A stretch of 64,000 nt of DNA, taken from the NCBI RefSeq assembly GCF_023168405.1, contig NZ_AP025285.1:1114001-1178000 (forward strand). The letters are read 5' to 3'. The notes under the pieces are model-generated. The model was not told the origin of the DNA. It made no database searches and worked only from the letters and a program-made list of their open reading frames with translations. A program made the translations under genes and the position numbers. This DNA is from Leptogranulimonas caecicola (GTDB taxonomy: Bacteria > Actinomycetota > Coriobacteriia > Coriobacteriales > Atopobiaceae). Shown piece by piece: positions 44,679 through 55,382 of the stretch; position 1 is the first letter of the stretch, and each line of letters begins with the position of its first letter.

Positions 44679-45087
44679 TGGAAACTCCTCCAGACGAATG
44701 CACCCCAAGACCTTCCTTGAGGCGCAGACAACACACAAGCATGGTCAATCATAGCGCACTGAAGGCACCTAAGCCACGAAAGGGCAGCAAAGGCACAGAG
44801 AGAGCGCCATAACTCTCACACTATAAGCCACTCACCTTACTCTGAGAAGCCAAGAGTTTCATACCCAAGGACCCTCCACAGGTTGCAGTCCTGAAGATTT
44901 AGCCCCCGGCTGCCCAAGAGGTCTTCTGCCACCAAAAAGAGCGCACTTACCGACCTTTTTATGGTATTTGAAAAAAATCTCCTTTGAGATTGTCTTGATT
45001 TCAGATTTCGGGTACATCCTTGAAACCACAAGACAGTACCCACGTCTGTCTTCGCGCCTGTGCGCGTCTTGCCAAAAAGGAGGATCT
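44679..45087. other. divergent intergenic region between rpsP and response regulator
   Basis: 409 bases without a gene. It contains the candidate rpsP promoter (44820-44848). Closer to the response regulator there is an AT-rich stretch with a small AATCTC-CTTT-GAGATT hairpin at about 44979-44994. The regulator's promoter is presumably here but is not clear. Confidence 0.4.
44820..44848 (-). promoter_or_regulatory. candidate promoter of the rpsP operon
   Basis: On the minus strand, TTCTCA (44848-44843), a 17-bp spacer and TATAGT (44825-44820) lie about 140 bases before rpsP. Confidence 0.4.
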
Positions 45088-45762
45088 ATGAACATCTTGG
45101 TTGTGGAAGACGAGAAAAACCTCAACGACGCCATGTGCCACATTTTGAATGAGGACGGCTATCACACCAAGGCCGCCTACGATGGCAAAACCGGTTACGA
45201 GCTGGCTCGCACCGATGAGTACGACGTCATCATCTTAGACGTCATGCTGCCTGCCATGGACGGTTTTGAGGTAGTCCACCAGCTGCGCCGCGACGGCAAC
45301 GCCACCCCGGTGATCATCGTCACCGCCAAGACCTCGACCACCGATAAGATCGAGGGCCTAGACTGCGGCGCCGACGACTATATGACCAAACCCATTGACA
45401 CCGATGAGCTTCTGGCTCGCATCCGTGCCATCTCCCGCCGCAAGGGCGAGGTGCCCATCGACGAGATGAAGTTTGGCGACCTCACCTTGGACCTGCACAC
45501 CCATGACCTTTGCTGCAGTGGCCGAGAAGTGCATCTCTCCCAAAAGGAGTACGAGGTCATGCGCATGCTTATGAGCTCCACCGGCCGCGTGATCTCCAAA
45601 CATGACCTTTTAACCTCCATCTGGGGCACCGAGGGCGACACCTCCGAGAACTCGGCCGAGGCCTACATCTCGTTCCTGCGCAAGAAGCTCTCTCACCTGA
45701 ACTCCGAGGTCCAGATCACCACGCTTCGCATGCTTGGCTATCGCTTGGAGGAGTTGGGCTGA
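45088..45762 (+). CDS. OmpR-family response regulator
   Basis: 224 residues. The receiver domain has acidic pocket EDE at 7-9, phospho-Asp51 in VIILDVMLP, Thr in VTAKT and Lys101 in YMTKP. The winged-helix domain (LTLDLHTHDLCCSGREVHLS, then ENSAEAYISFLRKKL) binds DNA. AAGGAGG precedes the ATG. Its kinase follows, but an intrinsic terminator lies in the 137-bp spacer. Target genes unknown. Confidence 0.95.
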   Translation: MNILVVEDEKNLNDAMCHILNEDGYHTKAAYDGKTGYELARTDEYDVIILDVMLPAMDGFEVVHQLRRDGNATPVIIVTAKTSTTDKIEGLDCGADDYMTKPIDTDELLARIRAISRRKGEVPIDEMKFGDLTLDLHTHDLCCSGREVHLSQKEYEVMRMLMSSTGRVISKHDLLTSIWGTEGDTSENSAEAYISFLRKKLSHLNSEVQITTLRMLGYRLEELG

Positions 45763-45800
45763 GAGCCCCTTAGGCAACCTTTAGCAGCAATAGATGAACC

Positions 45801-45835
45801 ACGTCGCTCAGGACTTTCCTGGGCGACGTTTTTTT
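45801..45835 (+). terminator. intrinsic terminator between regulator and kinase genes
   Basis: 12-bp stem ACGTCGCTCAGG / CCTGGGCGACGT (one wobble), 5-base loop and seven T. It would reduce kinase expression relative to the regulator unless read through. Confidence 0.8.
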
Positions 45836-45899
45836 AGCCCGCCTTGAGCTAAGTGAGATGCTGCTGAGCGTTACCATAAGAACGACAGGAAAGGAGTGG

Positions 45900-47165
45900 A
45901 TGCCGCCCATGCTCAAATCGCTACAGCGCAACTTCCTCATTCTTACTATGACGCTTTTGGCCATTGTGCTTTTTGGCGCTTACGCCTTTAGCTACACCAT
46001 GACGCAGCAGCAGCTCAATCGCTTTGTGACCGCCTCGCTCGACCGCGTGCTCGACACCACTACCCCAACCCGGCCCTACATTGGCGTGCTCCCCGCTTCT
46101 TCTGACGGCTCCGACCAGCACTCTTATGGTCAGATGGCCGTATTTTGGGTGGATATCGATAGGTCCGGCAAATACTCCAGCAACGATACCGCTGCCATCA
46201 TTGGCCACCGCGCGCTCTCAGCCGTGCTCAACGTGGCCCAAGACTCCACTGAGGACATGGGGTATCTGCCCGATTACGACATCGTGTGGAAGCGAGGGGC
46301 ACTCCCCCATGGCACCCGCATTGCCATCGCCAACACCACAGGCATTGGCGCCGCCTCCTCCGCCCAGCTCAACGTCAACATTATGGTAGGCCTAGGAGCT
46401 TTGGGGGTGCTTGCGGTGATCATGTGGCGCATCTCCTGTTGGATCGTGCGACCGGTGCAGCTTTCCTGGCAAGCCCAGCGCCAGTTCACGGCTGACGCAT
46501 CTCATGAGCTCAAGACCCCTCTCGCGGTCATTTTGGCCAACAGCCGCATTCTCAAAAGCGACCTTCCCAAGATCCCCGAAGAAGATCATCGCTGGATCCT
46601 CTCCACAAACACCGAGGCTGAGCGCATGCGTGGTTTGGTCACCAACCTCCTTGAACTGTCCCGCGCCGACGAGAACCACTTCACCGGCGGTTCCATCTAC
46701 AGGCATGAGGATATGGATCTTTCTGAATTGGTAGAGGGCATGACCATGCAGTTTGACGTAGTAGCTTTCGAGTCGGGCTGTATGATCGATGAGCATATAG
46801 AGTCCAATATCCACGTGACTGGCGACGCCCAAGAGACAGAGAAGGTCGTCAAGATCCTGCTAGACAATGCGGTGAAGTACTCCCACAAAGGTAACTCAGT
46901 AGATGTGACAGTGGCAAAGGATGGCTCGCGAAACCGCGCTCGGGTCTCGGTGCGCAACTTTGGTGAAGTGCTCGACCCCAACGACGTTGTCCACATCTTT
47001 GACCGCTTCTACCGTACCGACAAAGCCCGCAGCCGCTCCACCGGCGGGTATGGGCTAGGTCTCCCCATCGCCAAGGCCATCATAGAAGGCCAGGGTGGAA
47101 CCATCAAATGCGAAAGTTCAGCCGAGGGGGGCACGGTCTTCTCGTTTACCCTACCTCTCGCTTAG
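45900..47165 (+). CDS. membrane sensor histidine kinase
   Basis: 421 residues from ATG 45900 (AAAGGAG upstream). TM1 is at about 11-34, followed by an extracellular sensor domain of about 120 residues and TM2 at about 161-183. The dimerisation domain has His202 in ADASHELKTPLAVI. The ATPase domain has ILLDNAVKYSHKG (N box), DRFYRTDKARS (F box) and GGYGLGLPIAKAII (G2). It partners the upstream OmpR-type regulator. The input signal cannot be told from sequence. Confidence 0.93.
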   Translation: MPPMLKSLQRNFLILTMTLLAIVLFGAYAFSYTMTQQQLNRFVTASLDRVLDTTTPTRPYIGVLPASSDGSDQHSYGQMAVFWVDIDRSGKYSSNDTAAIIGHRALSAVLNVAQDSTEDMGYLPDYDIVWKRGALPHGTRIAIANTTGIGAASSAQLNVNIMVGLGALGVLAVIMWRISCWIVRPVQLSWQAQRQFTADASHELKTPLAVILANSRILKSDLPKIPEEDHRWILSTNTEAERMRGLVTNLLELSRADENHFTGGSIYRHEDMDLSELVEGMTMQFDVVAFESGCMIDEHIESNIHVTGDAQETEKVVKILLDNAVKYSHKGNSVDVTVAKDGSRNRARVSVRNFGEVLDPNDVVHIFDRFYRTDKARSRSTGGYGLGLPIAKAIIEGQGGTIKCESSAEGGTVFSFTLPLA

Positions 47166-47178
47166 GAAGGAGGCGCCC

Positions 47179-48576
47179 GTGGTCTTTGACAAGTGCCCAG
47201 GCTCTGCCTTTGACCGAGATTTCGCCTCCCTTACCCCCTCCTGGGAGCTGCCTCAGTTCACCTGGCAGGGACCTGCCATTGGCTTGTTGGACTTGGACGC
47301 CTTTTTTGCCTCGGTGGAGCAGCTGGACCATCCTCAATGGCGGGGCAAGCCGGTCATTGTGGGCGGCGATTCCCACAGGCGTGGCGTGGTGTCCACCGCC
47401 AGCTATGAGGCACGTGCCTTTGGCGTGCACTCGGCCATGGCCAGTGCGCAAGCTGAGCGCCTATGCCCCCAGGCTATATGGACGCCGGGACGCCACGAGC
47501 GCTACCGGGAAGTGAGCCGTCAGGTGATGGCCCTCATCGAAGCCGAGACTCCCCTGGTAGAGCAGGTCTCCGTAGACGAGGCTTTCTTTGACATCACCCC
47601 TGGCCGCTATTCCAACGAGCATCCGGTGGCCATCGCTCGGCGCATCCAGGAAGCGGTGGCAGCCCTGGGCGTCACCTGCTCCATTGGCCTGGGAACCACC
47701 AAATCGGTAGCCAAGATCGCCTCGGAGCGCGAGAAGCCCCGAGGCCTCACCTGCGTGCCTCCGGGCACCGAGCATCTCTTTTTGGACCCCCTTCCCGTGC
47801 GCGCACTCTCTGGCGTAGGCACTGCCACCGAGAAAACCCTCCATTCCGAGGGGATCTTCACCTTAGGGCAGCTCGCCCGTGCCAATGCAGAAATGCTGCG
47901 CCGCCTTTTGGGGGTCCAAGGGCCCATGCTACAAGCACGGGCTCAAGGCACCGAGGCGAGCCCCGTAGTGCCTCCAGATCTTCAGGAGCCCGCCAAATCG
48001 GTGAGCAACGAGCGCACCTTTGCCACAGACCTCCATAGCGCAAAGGACGTAGAAGCTGCAGTGCGCTCGGTGGCCTCCATGGTGGGCAGCCGACTTCGCA
48101 AGGCACATCTGACAGGGTCTGAGGTCACCCTTAAGCTCAAGTTTGATTTTGGCCAGGGACGCACTGCCCAAAAACGACTGGCCTGCTGCACCGATGACGA
48201 GGCGGTCTTTGGCGCAGCCGCCATCGAACTGCTTCACGATGTCTGGCATCCCGGCATCGCGGTGCGGCTGGTGGGGGTGGGCGTTTCTCGGTTTGGAGAG
48301 ATCCCCGCAACCGAGGCCCAACCGTGCCTCTTCGATGTGGCGAGTCTGGAAGGCGCGTCCTTATCGGCAGCTCAGAGACCAGAAGCTGCATCCAAGTTAG
48401 AGGCCGCAGGAGCCCGGGCCCAAGACGCAGAGGCACAGCGAAAGCTCCATGTGGCCGCAGATTCCATTAGACAGCGCTTTGGGAGCGACGCCATTGCCTA
48501 TGGACGCGACCTGCGCCTTAGGGAGCAGACGGTCAAAGGAACAGACCCCCGTCCCCAGGACGAAGGTCTGCAATAG
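47179..48576 (+). CDS. dinB: DNA polymerase IV (Y family)
   Basis: Translesion polymerase, 465 residues from GTG 47179 with AAGGAGG upstream, 13 bases after the kinase. The palm acidic residues lie in GLLDLDAFFASVEQ and VSVDEAFFDITPG. Helix-hairpin-helix (RALSGVGTATEKTLHSEGIF) and little-finger domains follow. A 70-residue Ala/Glu-rich tail is unusual and includes PCLFD, which resembles a beta-clamp-binding motif (Q-x-x-L-F type) preceded by AQ. Confidence 0.93.
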   Translation: MVFDKCPGSAFDRDFASLTPSWELPQFTWQGPAIGLLDLDAFFASVEQLDHPQWRGKPVIVGGDSHRRGVVSTASYEARAFGVHSAMASAQAERLCPQAIWTPGRHERYREVSRQVMALIEAETPLVEQVSVDEAFFDITPGRYSNEHPVAIARRIQEAVAALGVTCSIGLGTTKSVAKIASEREKPRGLTCVPPGTEHLFLDPLPVRALSGVGTATEKTLHSEGIFTLGQLARANAEMLRRLLGVQGPMLQARAQGTEASPVVPPDLQEPAKSVSNERTFATDLHSAKDVEAAVRSVASMVGSRLRKAHLTGSEVTLKLKFDFGQGRTAQKRLACCTDDEAVFGAAAIELLHDVWHPGIAVRLVGVGVSRFGEIPATEAQPCLFDVASLEGASLSAAQRPEAASKLEAAGARAQDAEAQRKLHVAADSIRQRFGSDAIAYGRDLRLREQTVKGTDPRPQDEGLQ

Positions 48577-48666
48577 TTTATTATATTGATATTTAGACTT
48601 CCCCGGCAAAAGGCTCATCGAGACTGGTTCCTCAGAGGCCGGAGCGCATAGGGTTGTGTATCGTCT

Positions 48667-49065
48667 CTAGAACTGGACCTGAGGCGCGTCGCCCCAAAGC
48701 TTTTCCAAGCGATAGTAGTCGCGCAGGTCCTGCTGGAAGATGTGGACAATGACCGCCCCGTAATCCAACAAGATCCAGTGGCCCGACTCGCGTCCCTCGA
48801 TGGAGAAGGGTTTCTCGGAGAGCTGGGCCGACACTTGGTCTTTGACCTCCTCGAGCACCGCCTGGGTTTGCGGGTTGGAAGTGGTGGTGCATATGACCAG
48901 ATAATCGCTCATGTCTGAGAGCTCGGTGACATCTAAGACCACTATGTCTTGGGCCTTCTTGCTGTCGGCAGCGCAGGCGGCCACCTGAGCCACCGAGAGC
49001 GCCTCGACCGCTCCGCCATAGGCTGCCTCGAAACGAGGGGTCTGATCATTGGAAGAATCGCTCAT
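48667..49065 (-). CDS. rsfS: ribosome silencing factor RsfS
   Basis: 132 residues: DIVVLDVTELSDMSDYLVIC and SGHWILLDYGAVIVHIFQQD, then YYRLEKLWGDAP. It binds L14 and blocks subunit joining in starvation. It follows yqeK with a 4-base overlap, the standard nadD-yqeK-rsfS order. Confidence 0.96.
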   Translation of the reverse strand: MSDSSNDQTPRFEAAYGGAVEALSVAQVAACAADSKKAQDIVVLDVTELSDMSDYLVICTTTSNPQTQAVLEEVKDQVSAQLSEKPFSIEGRESGHWILLDYGAVIVHIFQQDLRDYYRLEKLWGDAPQVQF

Positions 49066-49751
49066 TTAGACTCCTTCGACGCCTGGATGAGGGCGTTGTA
49101 GATATCCACGGTACCCGGCCAGAGATAGCGCCGAGTAGCAATAACGTAAACCATGCCGTCGCAAAAGCTGGTGAGATAGAGCTCTGACAAGCTTGCCTTT
49201 CCCACCAGGCAACGCTGGGCGTCCAGCGGGCCCTTGGAGCCCCTGAGAGGCTCGATGCCGTCGGCCACGAAGAGCACTTGAGAAAGAGGGCCGGGATCTT
49301 TGACTCCTGTGGTATGGCACGCAATGGCATCAAGGGTCTCCTGATCGAGCCAGGGGTAGCGATCCGGAAGACGCTGAGCCGCCAGCACTCCATGAATCAT
49401 AGGTTTTACCTTATAAAGGTCTACCCCAAAGTCGATCTGGGCCTCTTGGGCCTCCTCTACCAACGTGTCGTCTGGCAGGACCTTCTCCCAGTCATGAAGT
49501 ATGCCAGCCACCCGCGCCTTGTAGGGATCTGCTCCATAGAGTTGCGCCAGCGCCTCTGCCGTATGCCCCACAGAAAGCGAATGAGCCAGGCGCCTGGGCT
49601 TTGAGGCCATATGCTCCGCCAAGTCTGCCTCTAGCTGGGCCACCTGGGCCTGTTGGGCCTCATCAAGCCGAGAAGGAGCTGCTACCAGCGCTTGGAAGTA
49701 ATCCAGCGTCCCCGGCTCTTCGCAAGTCTCTTTGGAATGATTCGCGGTCAA
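49062..49751 (-). CDS. yqeK: HD-domain hydrolase YqeK (Ap4A hydrolase type)
   Basis: 229 residues with an HD phosphohydrolase core: RLAHSLSVGHTAEALAQLYG, AGILHDWEK, IHGVLAAQ and AIACHTTG. The Gram-positive family hydrolyses diadenosine tetraphosphate symmetrically. Overlaps of 4 bases on both sides indicate one operon with nadD and rsfS. Confidence 0.92.
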   Translation of the reverse strand: MTANHSKETCEEPGTLDYFQALVAAPSRLDEAQQAQVAQLEADLAEHMASKPRRLAHSLSVGHTAEALAQLYGADPYKARVAGILHDWEKVLPDDTLVEEAQEAQIDFGVDLYKVKPMIHGVLAAQRLPDRYPWLDQETLDAIACHTTGVKDPGPLSQVLFVADGIEPLRGSKGPLDAQRCLVGKASLSELYLTSFCDGMVYVIATRRYLWPGTVDIYNALIQASKESK

Positions 49752-50596
49752 TGGAGCTCCTTACCTGTCTCCCGAGCAGAAGGGCTTTCCGGCGAGACGG
49801 GAGGATCTAGAGGGGACTGAGGCAAGATGGCTGAGATCTTCTGGCTTGGCATGGTCTCGCCGGTGACCTGTTCCCAGCCATAGAGATGGTGCTTGCGAAT
49901 GTAGCCGCATACGGTGTCGGGGGTCAGATAGCGAAGCGACTGGCCTGCAGCACAACGGCGGCGCAGGTAAGAGGAGCTTATGGCGAGAGCCGGCACTTCT
50001 AGATAGATCACCTGAAAGTCGATGGGTGACTCGTTGATGGCCTGCCGCGCACGCTCTAGGTCGTAGCCGGGCCGAGTGGCGCCCACTAACGTGGCCAGCG
50101 AGGCAATGCGCGCCGCGTCGTGCCAGTGGACGATGTCCACCACGGCATCGGCACCGGTGATAAAAAAGAGCTCCACCGAGGAAGGATAGGCCACAGCGAT
50201 TTGGGCCAGCGTATCTGCGGTATAGGTGATGCCTGGACGCTCGATCTCCAAGCGAGAGGCCACAAAACGGGGGTTGTCCGCAGTTGCCAGAAGGGTCATG
50301 GCAAAGCGATCCTCAGAACTCGAGACCCTCCGGTCTTGCTTGAAGGCAGGAGATCCCGCCGCCATGAAGATCACTACGTCGAGCTCCAGGTCTTCTGCCG
50401 CCTGCTCTGCGGCCACCAGGTGCCCGTAGTGGATAGGGTCAAAGGTGCCTCCCATGATGCCCACACGACAGGGATCCCCCTCTTTATAAGGCAGTGCAGG
50501 GAGATCGATGCCGTTGAGATGCAGCAGCCCTGAAGCGCCGGCAGCCTGCTGGGCAGAAGCTACCAGATAGGCGGGGGTAGAAGAAGGTGCGGTCAT
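49748..50596 (-). CDS. nadD: nicotinate-nucleotide adenylyltransferase
   Basis: NAD synthesis enzyme, 282 residues from ATG 50596, overlapping the proA stop (ATGA). The nucleotidyl-transferase motif is GIMGGTFDPIHYGHLVAAEQ, and the C-terminal ISSSYLRRRCAAGQSLRYL is the ISSTxIR equivalent. There are extra residues at both ends: about 40 before the core and a Pro/Ser-rich tail of about 40. Confidence 0.94.
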   Translation of the reverse strand: MTAPSSTPAYLVASAQQAAGASGLLHLNGIDLPALPYKEGDPCRVGIMGGTFDPIHYGHLVAAEQAAEDLELDVVIFMAAGSPAFKQDRRVSSSEDRFAMTLLATADNPRFVASRLEIERPGITYTADTLAQIAVAYPSSVELFFITGADAVVDIVHWHDAARIASLATLVGATRPGYDLERARQAINESPIDFQVIYLEVPALAISSSYLRRRCAAGQSLRYLTPDTVCGYIRKHHLYGWEQVTGETMPSQKISAILPQSPLDPPVSPESPSARETGKELH

Positions 50597-51891
50597 AGGC
50601 GCACCTGACCCGTGCCTCGCAACAGGTACTTGGTGGTGGTGAGTGCCGAGGCGCCCATAGGTCCTCTCACACCGATCTTTTGGGTGGAGATACCGATCTC
50701 TGTGCCTAGCCCAAACATGCCGCCGTCGGTGAAGCGCGTAGAGGCGTTTACATACACGCACGCTGCATCCACCTGGGTCAAGAAAACCTGTGAAGCCTCG
50801 TAATCGTTGGTGACAATGCACTCGGAGTGCCCAGTGCCGTAGCGATTGATATGAGCGACGGCTTCTGAGACGCCCTGCACCACCTTGACCGACATCTTAA
50901 GGTCCAGATACTCGGTGCCCCAGTCGTCGGCAGTGGCAGCTTCCATGGGTATACCGGAAGCCTCTGCCACCGCACAGGCTCGAGCGTCGCCCACAAGCTC
51001 GACTCCTTGCTCATGAAGGACTGCCAGCACGGGAGGCAACAGCAGCGTAGCGGCCTCGCGATCTACCAGAAGACTCTCGGCCGTATTGCACACACCGGGG
51101 CGACTGCACTTGGCATTGAGCACGATGGAGGTGGCCATGGAGACCGAGGCTGTGCGTTCCAAGTAGATATGGCAATTGCCGGTGCCGGTCTCGATGGTGG
51201 GCACCATGGACTCCTGCACGCAAGTGTGGATAAGAGAGGCCCCGCCGCGGGGAATCAAAAGATCAACAAGGCCGGCAGCATGCATGAGATCCACCGAGCT
51301 CTGGCGATCACCGGAATCCACAAACTGAATCACATTGGGATCTACCTTGACATTCTCGAGTCCTTGGCGCGCAGCCTCTACAATGGCCCGGCAGGTATTG
51401 ATGGCAGCCGACCCCGACCGCAGCACACAGGCGTTGCCGGAACGCAGGCAGAGAGCAATGGCATCGCCAGTGACGTTGGGGCGGGCTTCATAGATCATGG
51501 CTACGACTCCCAAAGGCACCGTAACCTGTTCCATCGCCACTCCGCTGGGAAGCCTGCGACCTCCCACCACTTGATCGAGAGGGTCATCAGCTGCTGCCAC
51601 CTCTTCCATAGAGGCGCACAGTGCCTGGATGCGATCTGCGCCCAAACGCAGCCTGTCTTGCAGGGGCAGCGCCATGAAAGCCGCTTGGGCCGCTTTCATG
51701 TCTTGCTCGTTAGCAGCAGAGATGGCATCTTGGGCCCGGCGAATAGCCTCAGCACAGGCTTGGATGGCCCGTGAGCGGCCAGCGGCCCCAAGAGCTACCA
51801 GCACATCCTTGGCCTCCCGAGCACGGGTGGCGCACAGGATGGCAGCCGAGGGTTTCTCGGCAGTGGAAGCGGTACTGTCATCGAAGACCAT
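50593..51891 (-). CDS. proA: glutamate-5-semialdehyde dehydrogenase
   Basis: Gamma-glutamyl phosphate reductase of proline synthesis, 432 residues. Signature YEARPNVTGDAIALCLRSGNA and catalytic Cys in CSRPGVCNTAESLLVD. The first residues (TASTAEKPSA) are non-conserved and carry the repeated decamer. ATG with GGGAGG upstream. It follows proB. Confidence 0.96.
   Translation of the reverse strand: MVFDDSTASTAEKPSAAILCATRAREAKDVLVALGAAGRSRAIQACAEAIRRAQDAISAANEQDMKAAQAAFMALPLQDRLRLGADRIQALCASMEEVAAADDPLDQVVGGRRLPSGVAMEQVTVPLGVVAMIYEARPNVTGDAIALCLRSGNACVLRSGSAAINTCRAIVEAARQGLENVKVDPNVIQFVDSGDRQSSVDLMHAAGLVDLLIPRGGASLIHTCVQESMVPTIETGTGNCHIYLERTASVSMATSIVLNAKCSRPGVCNTAESLLVDREAATLLLPPVLAVLHEQGVELVGDARACAVAEASGIPMEAATADDWGTEYLDLKMSVKVVQGVSEAVAHINRYGTGHSECIVTNDYEASQVFLTQVDAACVYVNASTRFTDGGMFGLGTEIGISTQKIGVRGPMGASALTTTKYLLRGTGQVRL
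51853..51862 (+). repeat. TTTCTCGGCA decamer (copy 6)
   Basis: Exact copy in the non-conserved start of proA (AEK at residues 11-13). Confidence 0.6.
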
Positions 51892-51925
51892 AGGGCCTCC
51901 CTTCGAGTAGGCAGCAAAGGCGCTG

Positions 51926-53046
51926 CTAGAAGACTAAAAGCTCGTCTCTGTGAATGGCGGGCTGGTCTGACATTTGAGGCAGGAAGCGGGCGATGACGTC
52001 CAAGGTGAGACCTCGGCAACGGCCCAGATCCTCGGCACTGTAGCGAGTGATGCCGCGCGCTACCAGCGAACCCTCAGGACCCACCACGCTTACTACATCG
52101 CCGGGCTCAAAGGTGCCTTCCACCGCCACAACGCCCACAGGCAACAGGGAGGCCCCCTCGTCGCGCAAAGCCCTCACGCAACCTTCATCTACCTCCACTG
52201 TACCAGCTGCCCTGTTGGCAACGCCAATCCATAGCTTGCGCGCCTGCTCACGAGGAGCGCCAGGGGTACCAAACTCGGTACGCCTGCCGCAGCCGAGAAC
52301 CGCATCCACCAGCGAATGGGGCCGCTTTCCTTCAGTGATGGTCATGGGGATGCCAGCCGCCAACAGCGCACGGGCTGCCCGAAGCTTGGTGACCATTCCG
52401 CCGGTGCCCACCTGCGACCCGGCGCCTCCGGCAGTGGCCATGAGCTCTGGGGTGATAACATCCACCTTTTCTACCAGCCTCGCCTCTGGGTGGGTCTGAG
52501 GATTGGCATCGTAGAGCCCATCGATATCTGAGAGGATCACATAGCGCTCTGCGTTTACCAGCGACGCCACGATGGCTCCCAACATGTCGTTGTCGCCAAA
52601 GACAAACTCGTAGGCTGCCACGGTGTCGTTCTCGTTTACCACGGGAATGGCGCCCAAAGTAAGCAAATAATCAAAGGTGTTGCGAGCATTGAGATACCCG
52701 CGGCGATCGGTCACATCGCGCCGAGTAAGCAGCACCTGCCCGCAGGGGATGCCCTGTTGTGCAAGCTTTTCTGCATAAACCTCGGTAAGCGCTGCCTGGC
52801 CCGCAGAAGCGCAGGCTTGAAGAGCCGGGATCTCTTGCGGCCGAGAAGCGATGCCCAAGCGCTCCATGCCTACGGCCACAGCTCCGGAGCTTACAAGCAC
52901 CGGCCGATACCCCAGCCGCGCAAGCTCTGCCAGCTGGTCCACTAGGTTAGAGAGATACTCTTGGTCTATGGCGCCCTGACCATTTACCAAGGTAGAGGAG
53001 CCTACCTTGGCCACTATGACATGATCGAGCTGGTCGGGAGCCTTCA

Positions 53047-53047
<1 letters not shown>
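51926..53047 (-). CDS. proB: glutamate 5-kinase
   Basis: First enzyme of proline synthesis. 373 residues: amino-acid-kinase domain (VIVAKVGSSTLVNGQG, VNENDTVA, SDIDGLYDANP) plus a C-terminal PUA domain (GCVRALRDEGASLLPVGVVA). The start overlaps the obgE stop (TAATG). Feedback by proline is expected from the family. Confidence 0.96.
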
Positions 53048-54477
<1,430 letters not shown>

Positions 54478-54525
54478 CTACCCGCTCTAGCCATCCTCAA
54501 GCGGCGAGCCTGAACAGAGATAAAA

Positions 54526-54551
54526 AAGGACCTCCGTGCGTGCGGAGGTCC
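54526..54551 (-). terminator. intrinsic terminator after rpmA
   Basis: GGACCTCCG / CGGAGGTCC stem followed by six T on the minus strand. It separates rplU-rpmA from obgE. Confidence 0.8.
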
Positions 54552-54582
54552 CGGATGCGTGCTGGATTGAAGATCCGAGGCC

Positions 54583-54837
54583 TTAGGCCTCGACGGGGCG
54601 CACGTGCACCTTGTGCTTGTCGCCCTGGGTGAACTCTACCACGCCGTCTTTGAGAGCGAAGAGAGTGTCGTCGCGGCCAATGCCCACGTTCTCACCGGGG
54701 TGGATGTGGGTGCCACGCTGACGAACGATAATCTGACCGGTCTTGATGGACTGGCCGCCAAAGATCTTGGTGCCCAGACGCTGGGCGTTGGAGTCACGGC
54801 CGTTACGAGAAGAACCGAGACCTTTCTTATGTGCCAT
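54583..54837 (-). CDS. rpmA: 50S ribosomal protein L27
   Basis: 84 residues: [41 protein letters not shown]. It starts directly with the mature-type AHKKG sequence, without the cleavable N-terminal extension found in many Firmicutes. Confidence 0.97.
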   Translation of the reverse strand: MAHKKGLGSSRNGRDSNAQRLGTKIFGGQSIKTGQIIVRQRGTHIHPGENVGIGRDDTLFALKDGVVEFTQGDKHKVHVRPVEA

Positions 54838-54872
54838 GGTGCTACCTGCCTATCTGGTGAGGGTTCTCAAAG

Positions 54873-55217
54873 TTACTCTGCGGTGGAGGCGGAAACCGGA
54901 GCCTCAACGTCACCGGGGACCTCGACGATCTCGAGGGTGGTGAGCTGCTGACGATGACCGCGAGTGCGCTGGTAGCGCTTACGCTTGTGGAACTTAAACA
55001 CAGTGACCTTGGGGGCCTTGTGCTGGTCTACCACCTTGGCAACGACCTTCTCAGAGGCCAGGGCCTCAGGATCAGAGGTGGTGGTGGAGCCATCAGCGAG
55101 CAGGAGGACGTCCAGGGAGACCTGATCGCCAGGCTGCGCGTCGAGCTTCTCGACGTCGATGACGTCGCCCTTGGCAACCTTATACTGCTTGCCGCCAGTG
55201 GAAACGATTGCGTACAT
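54873..55217 (-). CDS. rplU: 50S ribosomal protein L21
   Basis: 114 residues starting MYAIVSTGGKQYKVAKGDVI, with FKFHKRKRYQRTRGHRQQLT near the end and a short acidic tail. ATG 55217 is chosen from family alignment. Confidence 0.96.
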   Translation of the reverse strand: MYAIVSTGGKQYKVAKGDVIDVEKLDAQPGDQVSLDVLLLADGSTTTSDPEALASEKVVAKVVDQHKAPKVTVFKFHKRKRYQRTRGHRQQLTTLEIVEVPGDVEAPVSASTAE

Positions 55218-55382
55218 GTGATCGAACCCTTCATTGCGAGGTGAGTGCAACAGTTGACCATAATAGGACCGAACGGGGGCACAGTCAATGAAACCGGCAA
55301 GGAATACTCCGGTTTCACAGGACTTTCCCACAGGCAGTCTCCTACTTGTCTATCCGGACTATTCTAGCCCGGAATCTGGCTC

